Notes under the pieces: model-generated
Databases searched by the model: none
Told to the model about the DNA's origin: nothing
Seen by the model: only the letters and a program-made list of their open reading frames with translations
Position numbers and translations under genes: made by a program
Shown here: positions 10,681 to 22,600 of the stretch, in pieces
Numbering within the stretch: position 1 is the first letter of the stretch
Layout of the letters: the number at the start of each line of letters is the position of its first letter
DNA from: Owenia fusiformis
Taxonomy: Eukaryota > Annelida > Polychaeta > Sabellida > Oweniidae
Assembly (NCBI GenBank): GCA_903813345.2
Contig: CAIIXF020000007.1
Coordinates: 9,865,730 to 9,929,729, forward strand
Length of the DNA stretch: 64,000 nucleotides
Direction of reading: 5' to 3'

Positions 10681-13600
10681 CTGAAATCACACAAACAATA
10701 AATATTAAAGACCAAGTTTCTTCATCTTATATGAGGGGATACTGATAGGGACAGGCACAGCATGGGGGCAGTAACCTCCAAGGTGACTCAGTGTCACATA
10801 CTTCATCTAAAATATGTTCAAATGTTTATGTTTAAAACATTGCTTTGCCAGTGTTCTCCAAAGCATTCTTTCTTAAGTAGTTGAAAAATTAAAATTAAAA
10901 ATATGCCAATTTATCATGATTCTTCTCAGATTCAAGTGGGTCTAATGGGTTTTCAAAAGGATGCAGCAGCCACTTGTTTTTTTGTTTCATTGCTAGGGAG
11001 ACCACTGTTCACATATGTATAACCTTCACAATGACAACTGTAGTTCAAGGAAAAAACAAAGTTAAAATAACCTTCTTGCTTCTCTACTGAAACAGAATCT
11101 ACGTGTATTCTGAAATGCAAACGCAAAGTCAAAACAATTTCCATTAATGTTAAGGAAATAAAAAGTTATTGTCGTATCATGCTGTATCATGGTACAAGCA
11201 AATAGAAAATGTCAAAGTGGTGTGATCAAAGTACTAAAAATAAGTAATAATTAAAATAACTCCATCATTTGCTGGCACAATTCAACTGATTCATGTTCAC
11301 AAGAATTGGCGAATGTAAAATGATTCTCAACATCGCAGTGGTCATAATTGTTGCATCTAACATCATACATGTAGATGGAGGAGATAGTGTCCAAAATGGT
11401 AAGGTTGCTTCTTTTTCAATGTCAGTAGTCTTTAAAGGACAACTGAAATAGCTTTTCCCAACTTGCAGCTACAAAAATGCGTTTTTTTCCATTGTAAGCC
11501 CAAGGTAGAGTTCTTGCGATAGCCATTATAAAATAAATGTTAGATAACTGCTAACGGTCATAGATAAGGAAATAAAACTAACTGATCAATCAAATTGGCC
11601 CCCATGTGATAACTAACGTCATATACAAAATATAGCTTTGGTTTATTGGTTCCTTAGTAATCACAACGTCACGGCAACCATAGGATTGTAGTGTAAACAA
11701 ATAACAAAACATTTTGGCATTATGACGTCATGATCTAATGGAACAAAACGGGCCACGTGGGGACCAGTGAAAGAGATCACGTGGGGGCCAATAATGTCAC
11801 AACCAATTTGAATATTGCTTATTAAGCAGCTATAACGATCGTTAGAGTGAAATAACTTTCACACTACTGATAAGAAAACATGTCAAAATACATTTATCAA
11901 ACAAGGCACAGGACGTGAACGAGATCACACCATCAAATAGGCAGACACTATGAACCAGGAAAACTGTTCTCCTATTATGTTTACAAATTTCAAAAACAAG
12001 AAACAAGATTTTTCAAAAAAACTTCAAAATGGCCACCAGAAAACAAGATGGCCACCCAAAAGTTAATCAGCTCTAGTACTTGATATCCTCTATCATTTGT
12101 GTAAATTTGAAGCAAATCCGATGAGCGGTTTTCCTGAAATGGCGATGACAAGATTTTTCAAAAAACCTTCAAAATGGCCACCAGAGAACAAGATGGCCGC
12201 CCGAAAGGTAATCAGCTCTAGTACTTGATATCCTCTATCATGTGTGTAAATTTGAAGGAAATCCGATGAGCGGATTTTCTGAAATGGCGATGACAAGATT
12301 TTTCGAAAAATCTTCAAAATGGCCGCCAGAAAACAAGATGGCCGCCCAAAAGTTAATCAGCTCTAGTACTTGATATCCTCTATCATTTGTGTAAATTTGA
12401 AGGAAATCCAATGAGCGGTTTTCCTGAAATGGAGATGACAAGATTTTTCGAAAAACCTTCAAAATGGCCACCATAAAACAAGATGGCCGCCCAAGAGTTA
12501 ATCAGCTCTAGTACTTGATATCCTCTATCATGTGTGTAAATTTGAAGGAAATCCGATGAGCGGATTTTCTGAAATTGCGATGACAAGATTTTTCGAAAAA
12601 TCTTCAAAATGGCCGCCAGAAAACAAGATGGCCACCCAAAAGTTAATCAGCTCTAGTACTTGATATCCTCTATCATGTGTGTAAATTTGAAGGAAATCCG
12701 ATGAGCGGATTTTCTGAAATGTAGATGACAAGATTTTTCAAAAAACCTTCAAAATGGCCACCAGAAAACAAGATGGCCGCCCAAAAGTTAATCAGCTCTA
12801 GTACTTGATATCCTCTATCATGTGTGTAAATTTGAAGGAAATCCAATGAGCGGTTTTCCTGAAATGGCGATGACAAGATTTTTCGAAAAACCTTCAAAAT
12901 GGCCGCCTGAAAACAAGATGGCTACCCAAAAGTTAATCAGCTGTAGTACTTCATATGCTCTATCATCTCTGCGAATTTGGAGAAAATCTGATGAGCAGTT
13001 TTCCTTAAACGGCGATGACAAAAAGCGGGACGATCACGACCACGATCACGACCACAATCACGATCACGACCACGATCACGACCAGTATGACAACTATATC
13101 CCACCGATGGTGTGATAAAAATTATATTGATTCCTTTAGGTTAAAAATACCATTTCATATCTGCTAAGTGGGTGGTTTGTCTATTTTTATGATCTGTCTC
13201 AACTTCATGTAGATGTAAATTGGTTTTCAGGTGGTTGCAACCTTATTTTCAAAATCTCAGGTGCAGCACACATTTAATTAAATGCTCGGAAATTCAGTGA
13301 TTGTTAAAGAATGTTATCAATTCTAAAGGAAAGTGTGTGAATGTTATACAGTGAACTTATTTTGTGTCAACAAGAAAAAATTAAAATACAGTATACAGTA
13401 CATCTATATTACAAGTTCAGACATTTACGGTAGATGTAAGAATCTAATCATTATTTAGTTGATAATGTTTACATGCTTCTTATCAATTTCTTCAGGAAAA
13501 AGAATACGAGTGAAGCGAATCATTGAACCAAATACAGTAGGTCATATATTTTTTCCTTAATAAAGTAATAATTTAACCACATACAACATGTTTGTTTCCT

Positions 13601-16600
13601 GATCATAATTTTTTCTTCTTTTTAGTTTTTTCTTTTTTTCTAGTAACCATCACTCCATCATTTGTTAACTATTCAAGATCATTAGTTGTACTTTTATTTG
13701 CCATTATCTCATGAATGAGAAATCATTTGTTTGTCATCCCATAATTTTTAGGATGCATCGCCTAATGAGCATCCATGGATGGCACTTCTATCTGTAGGTG
13801 GTTTATGTGGAGCTAGCATTATTACAGAGTGCTACGGACTAACAGCAGCACACTGCTTTGGAATACCGTAAATTTCACTATTATAACAAATAGAAATCTG
13901 ATGACGTCAATCAACCATGTTTGCTTTAAGTGAAGCCATTTTCTTAAAGTTCTTAGATTTCAGAAAAGTTTGAGCCCTTTTAATATTTTACAATTGAACA
14001 TTTAAGTTTTATTACATTCAGATACTCATTGGTTAACCTGCAATCAAAGTTTGATCAGTATTAAAAGAATTTGTCCATCATTTTGAAAACTCTGGTTACT
14101 ATGAGTTTGCTTTATTCTGTGATTCAAAAGTAAGTTATAACATAACTAATAAATGAGTTTAAATTTCAAAATGTTGAAATACATATTGATTAATTTATAA
14201 AATTTTGTCTGTTTATTTTCAAGCAAATCACCTCTAGAAAGGTTAAGTGTTAGCGTTCATAAGAGAAATAGCACAGATGAGAAACGACAAGAATACTATT
14301 TATGGGATAAATACAAAGGTGATACAGAAAAGAAATACTTCAAGTATTACATGCATGAAGATGCCAACAATTCCACAAACTGGATGCCTGATCTTGCTCT
14401 TGTGAGACTTTCCCACCCTATTACCTTCATTCCAAATAAAGTTGGAGCCATACACCTATCGAAAAAAACACTTGAAAAAACACTAAAAGTCCAAGCATAT
14501 GGATGGGGGCGAGACAAAACATGTACAACAGGAACTCTGCAAGATATTTTAAAAAAGCGAAACGAAGACTTGGATGCATGTAAGGCTGTAGGTGGTCAGT
14601 GCTCACATACTTTTACTAATATACTTGGAAAGGGAGATTCTGGAGGACCATGGGTATCTGCAGGAAAGGATGAATCTGGTGCTTTGGTGGATTGTCAAGT
14701 TGGTGTCTCTGAATCTTGCATACTTCCTATAGATGATAGCCGTATTATGAATATCGATTTCTTCATTAATAATGGCTGGATAATGAAAAAGATCAAAGGT
14801 AAGAATATCTAAACAGTTTTAAACGTTCACTTAATGCAAAATATATATTCTACTACAACAATTGGTCAATGTTCACTAATATCATTAAAGATGAATATTA
14901 AAAAATGTATGTAAATAGAGTAAATGGTAAGAACTAGCATATAACAAGAGGTCACACAGTTGAATAGAGATATGAGGATGCTATTCTAAAAATATATAGA
15001 CTATACAGTACAAATATGTAATATATATATACTGTTATGTGCAGTTTTTTCTTTACTTTACTACAAGTGTATGAGCTAATATCAATTGACACTTTTTATC
15101 TTGTTTAAAAGAAATTGAAGAAGATATACTGAAGGACAAGGAGTTCCCCAAATATTGCAATGAACAGGTTATCAAAACATGCTCACCATTTATTCCAAAT
15201 AAAAGTAAGCACATTATAACAATATATGACTCTCCTAGTAAAACTTTTATGTACAATTACAAATCTTTGAATTGAATTTCAATAAACAAATGGATGATAG
15301 ATAAACTTTGACAATGTACTGTTTTCATACTGCAACAAACCATTTTATAACTCCTACACTTGAACATATAAAAACACAAGTATCCTACATGCAAAACCAC
15401 TAATTCTGTATATATCATTACAGCTGTTGATCTGGTGTTTGTATTTGATATGTCTGGTAGTATCAGTATGCAGTCGTTCAATTTGAGCAAGGAAGTGGCT
15501 ATTATAATCTACAAAGAATTAGTTGCTAAAGGGTACAGTGTCCTCGTGTCTGTTGTCACATTTCATGTTGATCCCACTGTCCAGTTCTACATGAAGAAAT
15601 ACAAGCCTGGTAAAGTCCCATCACCAGACGTAATTAATGCCATAAATAATATAACTATGGAACCTCTCAAAGATGGTCGGCAACAGTCAAATACAGGAAA
15701 GGTGCTGAATGTGATAAAGAAGGAAATGCTTGGGAATGGAGACCGTTCGTATGCACCAAGTTTTGTGATATTATTTCATGATGGTGTACTCTTCCCGAGA
15801 TCACCGAGAAAGAGAAGAGATGTGATCAAAATAGCTAATACCATAGAGAAGCAGTACCATGGTGATATTCTTGGGGTTAAACTCAATAATGAAAATGGCT
15901 TTAATAATATTGGTAAAAAAGATCTGAAGAAAATTGCCAGTGGAGATCCTTCGAAGAATGATGTGTTCCCAAGTGCTGGTGGTAACCTGTATGAGGAAAA
16001 CAAGGATAAAGTTGCTGAAGCAATCGTGAACAGAATATCTGAAGAATAATTCCCTGTACACATACTTATGTGAATAAATTTTATGAAAATGAAAAACATA
16101 TTCAAGTTCAAATCAAAAGATCTTAGTTCTATAGTATAACTGATTACTAGACAACCATAGGTTTGTCTGACATTCAGCGAGCATGGTTAATTCAAATCTA
16201 GCATTAGATCACTGAGTTATTTAATAACATCAGGAGTATTTGAAACATTCCAATATGGTAGTGATGTAATATTTCAAAGTACCGCGAGTTGTTTGTAGAA
16301 TGAATCGAGGGAGTTTTTTCATGCATTTTGCTTATGTTTTTCATCTAAAAACAACAATACACTGTAAAACATTTTAGTGACAATAATATTGCTCCGTATA
16401 ATTCCCCCAAAAAGTTATAATTTTCACGGATTATCTACAGATTAACACCCAGGTATTTTTATTTTTCAAACTTCAGAGGGCTGGGAATCATTGTGTTCGA
16501 GGCTTTGAAATAATATAATGCTGTTTTAAATAGGTTTCATGTATGCCAATAATTTCTCAAATTTTGTAAACTGCACCAATTCTTTAATCCCTAGAATATT

Positions 16601-19600
16601 CTCTTGAAGGAATTTCCCATGTTAATCCAATGGTGTGGTTCAAAGCAGATTTTGAGATAACAGTGCAGGTTTAATTTGCCATCTGTGAAAACATGATATT
16701 TTGAAAATGCAAAGTTCACTTGATACTCATGTGCAAGGATTAGTTGCTGCAATAGCTCAAGAAATAAAACATCTAACTTGTCATCAGAATGTGTGATCCA
16801 TGCAGAATATGATCCTATGTTTCAAATTTAATGAATGACCTTCACATTGGTAACTTTTGTTTCAACTAAACTGATAAGTTATGGCTGTGATGCCATAGAT
16901 GCAATCTTGATATGCCAGGATTTGATTCTCCAATAACTCAAGTGACAGAACACTTAAACTGTTATTAGAAGGTTTTGATGATAGAAAATATGATCCGATG
17001 CTTAAAATCCAATGTATGGCCTTCACATTGGTAATCTTGTTCAAGGTAACCTGTACTAACACGGTAAAAATAACTACCTGGTACATAGATTTGCTACTTT
17101 TTAAATGTTAAAGAAATTAAAATTTATTACTATATCATACGGAGGTAGTGAAATGTCACACCAATGATCATAACATAAAGTTTGTCCTTGAGAATGAAAA
17201 CTGCAACATTTCTTGTCTTGAATTATTGAACAAAGGTTTACAGAGAATGCAAGGAAGAAAAATGATTCTCAACATTGCTGTTTTCATCCTTGTTGCATGT
17301 AATATAATGCATGTAAATGGAGGTAAGAATACTTTATTTTATTTACAAGATGGCCACCCAAAAGTTAATCAGCTCTAGTTCTTGATATCCTCTATCATTT
17401 GTGTAAATTTGAAGGAAATCCAATGAGCGGTTTTCCTGAAATGGCGATGACAAGATTTTTCGAAAAACCTTCAAAATTGCCGCCAGAAAACAAGATGGCC
17501 ACCCAAAAGTTAATCAGCTCTAGTACTTCATATGCTCTATCATCTCTGCGAATTTGGAGAAAATCTGATGAGCAGTTTTCCTTAAATGGCGATGACAAAA
17601 AGCGGGACGATCACGACCACGATCACGACCACGACCAGTATGACGACTTTATCTCACCGATGATGTGATAAAAATTAGCCAGCATTTGAGTTATTTTTGT
17701 GGATGGAAAGACAGATTGACAATATTATCATAATTCTAAAGTGGGTAGCAAAAACATAAAGTAAACATATTACTTTATTCCAGATGTCAACCTGATATTT
17801 GTATTTGATAAGTCAGCAAGTATCAGTGTCGGATCTTTCGAGCTGAGCAAAGAAGTAGCTATCAAGATATATGAAGGTTTGGTTGCCACTGAGGAGAACG
17901 TCTTTGCCTCTGCCCTCACATTTGATGTTGAGCCAAAAGTAATGTTCACCAAAGATGAATATACTACAACTTCCGACCCTGGTGTTGTTTTTGCTATAAA
18001 TGCTATTACCATGGAACCTTCCAAGGAAGGTCGACGTCAGACAAATACAAACAAGGCTTTGGAGATGGTCGAAGAAATGATGGATAATGCGTTTGTTTAT
18101 ATCATATTATTTTATGATGGTGTGCTCTTCCCTAGAACACCGACGAAGAGAAGAGATGTGATCAAAATGGCTAATAAAATAGAGGAGCAGTACGATGCTG
18201 ATATTCTTGGGGTTAAACTCAAGAATGAAAATGGCAATAATCGTATTGGTGCAAATGATTTGAAGAAAATTTCAAGCAAAAATCCTTCAAAGAATGATGT
18301 GTTCCCAAGTGATGGTGGTAACCTGAATGAGGGTAACAAGGATGAAGTTGCTGAAGCAATCATGAACAGAATATCTGTAGAATATGTTTTGTAAATAATT
18401 TGAATGGAACAATAAATATAAACTGAATTTAAAGAATTCATTAATGAAAAAAAGTTCCTTCCATCCAAACCAGAGTCCTTACAATGCGAATATCCATTCT
18501 TTATTTGTGAATCGCAAGTTCCCTTACGCTTAGAATTCCTACATCGCGAACCACACAGATTTGTGGTTCGTGATGTGGGAACTCCATTCGTGAGTGGAGA
18601 AATATGTTCAGGGAAGAAGAATTTGTGGTCGGGGACTAAAGGATCCACATCTGCATTGTGAGAACCATGGCTCAGGTGGAAGGAACATAGTATGTGAGGT
18701 CAGAACTGATGATCGCATTAGTGGAAGTCTAGGAAGCCTGACAATTCCATTCAAAGCTATACATGATGAGTTATGGCACTTTTGCTATATATGCAATCTT
18801 AATATGCTAGCCAAAGTAAAAGAACATCAAACTTATTATCAGAAGGTTGTGATCCATAGAGAATATGATTCCATGTTTAAAATTCAATGCATTACCTTCA
18901 CAATGGTAACTTTTGTTTAAGCTTAACTGATGAGTTATGGCACTTTTGCTATATATGCAATCTTAATATGCTAGCCGCGCCCAAGTAATAGAAAATCTAA
19001 TAACATGTTATCAGAAGGTTGTGATCCATAGAGAATATGATTCCATGCTTAAAATCCAATGCATGACCTTCACATTGGTAGCTTTTGTTTAAGCTAAACT
19101 GGTAAGTTATTGCTGGGATGCTCCAGATGCAAGCTTGATATGCTGGGATCAGATGCTGGGATAGATCAAGTAATAGAAGATCTAACATGTTATATCAGAA
19201 GGTTGGGATCCATCGAGAATAATTATGATCATATGCTTAAAATTCAATGCAAGGCCTTCACATTGGTAATCTTGTTCAAGGTAACCTGTACTGACACAGT
19301 AAATAGCACAGAGAATCTACATGCAAAATTGTATATGTTAAAGAAATAAAACTTTATTGACTTATCATAGGTAGGTAGTAAAATGTCAGGCAAATAATCA
19401 AAACAGAAAGCATGCCATTGACATTGATAATTGCATCATTGGTTGTATCGAATCATTGAACAAAGGTTTACGGAGTAAGCAAGGAAATGAAAATGATTCT
19501 CAACATTGTAGTGGTCATCAGTGTTGCAAGTAATACATGTAAATGGAGGTAATAGTGCTTTATTTTATTAAATATAACTGGCCAGCCATGTGTTAATCTC

Positions 19601-22600
19601 AAAGTATCTTTTAAAATCTTTTTTCAGTCAAATTTATTGAATGCAGGATCTACTTGCTTCATTGCTGAGGAGACCATTTTTCATGTGTGTTTATGATGTC
19701 GCAAATTATTCGAAGAAGTTTAGAATCAACACAGAATCATTTGTTTGTTTACCAGTTGACCAGGTAACATTTGAATGATGACACGGACTATGCTATCAAA
19801 TTCCAAGAATTCACTATCAAGAGTGTTATATGGCATCATGATTTGGATCTGTATCATACCATTTTGCGATATTGTATAATTTTAACCATATTTAACATTA
19901 TATGAAGGATTTTTAAAAATACAATAATAAGTCAGTATTTTTTATAACATAATAATGAATTAATTTGAAATTAAGTTCTGTTTTGATCAACTGATTCAAA
20001 TTAAAGTGAAATGAAGTGAATAATTAAAGAAGCAAACCCGCTCCATAGGATCTCGTAGAAACAATAAAAGTAGTAAATATTTATATTTCTTATCAATTTC
20101 TTCAGGTGAAAGAATACGAGTAAAGCGAATCATTAAACCAAATAAAGTAGGTCATATATGTTTTCCTTAATAAAGTAATCATTTAACCACATACAACATA
20201 TTTGTTTCCTGATCATAGTTTTTTCTTGTTTTGTTATAGCATTCACAATATCATTTGTTCGCTATTGAAGACCAATGCATTAACAAGACTAAATGTCACC
20301 ACCTTGAAAGTTATTGAAAATGCTAAGAATTTGTTACAGACACCGACCACCAAACACCATTCACAAAAAAAGTTGGAGACTATAACAATATGTCACCATT
20401 TCTGGTGTACTAGTTGTACTATTATTTGCCAATATCTCATGGGTTAGAAATCATTTGTTTGTCAAACCATAATTTTAGGACGCATCACCCAATGAGCATC
20501 CATGGATGGTGCTTCTTTCTGAACCTGGTATCAAAATATGTGGGGGCAGCATAATCACAGACTGCTATGGCCTAACAGCAGCACACTGCTTTGGAATACC
20601 GTAGGTTTATGAACACTGGTCCATTGATATTTGCCAATTTTAAAGCAGCAGCCATCTTGAAAATCTTTATTGCATAAAACTAATACATCATTACAACAAA
20701 TAGAGGAAATCCATGCAGTTATTTTCAGGATGGATAAACAGACAGACAGATGGACTGACTGACAGACAGAGGGTTTCACTATATCCCTTCCAAACTTTGA
20801 CCGTTTTGGGATAATAAGTAATTTTTTGAAATTAATAAAATTTTGTATAATTATATGATAAGAAAGTTAAAAAATATTTTTTTGCCTGTTTATGCTCACA
20901 AAGACCACCTCTAGAACGGTTTACTATTGGTGTTCATCAGAGAGGCAGCAAAGATGAAGACCGCCAAGAATATTATTTATGGGATAAATACAAAGGTGAT
21001 AAAGAAAAGAAATTCTTCAAGTATTACATGCATGAAGATGCCAACAAATCCACAAACTGGATGCCTGATCTTGCTCTTGTGCGGCTTTCTCACCCTATTA
21101 CATTCATCCCAAATAAAGTTGGAGACATACACTTATCAAACAAAGCACTCAAAGAAAAACTTAAAGTCCAAGCATATAGATGGGGGCTAGAGAAAACATG
21201 CAAGACAGGAAATCCACAAGATATTTTAAAAAAGCGAAATGAAGACATGGATGAATGTAAGGCTGTAGGTGGTCAGTGCTCAGAAACTTTTACTAATATA
21301 CTTGGAAAGGGAGATTCTGGGGGACCATGGGTATCTGCAGGAATGGATGAATCTGGTGCTTTAGTAGACTGCCAAGTTGGTGTATCGAGATCGTGCCCTA
21401 ATGACACTAGGAGCCGTATTATGAATATAGATTTCTTCATTAATAATGGCTGGATAATGAAAAAGATCAAAGGTAAGAATATCTAAACAGTTTTAAACGT
21501 TCACTTAATGCAAAATATATATTCTACTACAACAATTGGTCAATGTTCACTTATATCATTAAAGATGAATATTAAAAAATGTATGTAAATAGAGTAAATG
21601 GTAAGAACTAGCATATAACAAGAGGTCACACAGTTGAATAGAGATATGAGGATGCTATTCTAAAAATATATAGACTATACAGTACATGTATGTAATATAT
21701 ATATACTGTTATGTGCAGTTTTTTCTTTACTGTACTACAATTGACACTTTTTATCTTGTTTAAAAGAAATTGAAGATATACTGAAGGACAAGGAGTTCCC
21801 CAAATATTGCAATGAACAGGTTATCAAAACATGCTCACCATTTAATCCAAATAAAAGTAAGCACATTATAACAATATATGACTCTCCTAGTAAAACTTTT
21901 ATGTACAATTACAAATCTTTGAATTGAATTTCAATAAACAAATGGATGATAGATAAACTTTGACAATGTACTGTTTTCAAACTGCCACAAACCATTTTAT
22001 AACTCCTACACTTGAACATATAAAAACACAAGTATCCTACATGCAAAACCACTAATTCTGTATATATCATTACAGCTGTTGATCTGGTGTTTGTATTTGA
22101 TATGTCTGGTAGTATCAGTATGCAGTCGTTCAATTTGAGCAAGGAAGTGGTTATTATAATCTACAAAGAATTAGTTGCTAAAGGGTACAGTGTCCTCGTG
22201 TCTGTTGTCACATTTCATGTTGATCCCACTGTCCAGTTCTACATGAAGAAATACAAGCCTGGTAAAGTCCCATCCCCAGACGTAATTAATGACATAAATA
22301 ATATAACTATGGACCCTTCCAAAGATGGTCGGCAACAGTCAAATACAGGAAAGGTGCTGAATGTGATAAAGAAGGAAATGCTTGGGAATGGAGACCGTTC
22401 GTATGCACCAAGTTTTGTGATATTATTTCACGATGGTGTACTCTTCCCGAGATCACTGAGAAAGAGAAGAGATGTGATCAAAATAGCTAATACCATAGAG
22501 AAGCAGTACCATGGTGATATTCTTGGGGTTAAACTCAATAATGAAAATGGCTTTAATAATATTGGTAAAAAAGATCTGAAGAAAATTGCCAGTGGAGATC

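Noticed and set aside
12093-13021. Ladder of minus-strand frames of about 70 residues with near-identical sequence ([10 protein letters not shown]..., FSGGHFEGF)
   Set aside because: They are one frame read through a 145-bp non-coding repeat; start and stop fall at unit borders and the same frames recur at 2728-3314 and 17395-17598.
15776-16111. Minus-strand frames opposite the VWA exons, repeated at 18112, 22428, 25153, 28448 and 32304
   Set aside because: Antisense shadows conserved only because the VWA exons are paralogous.
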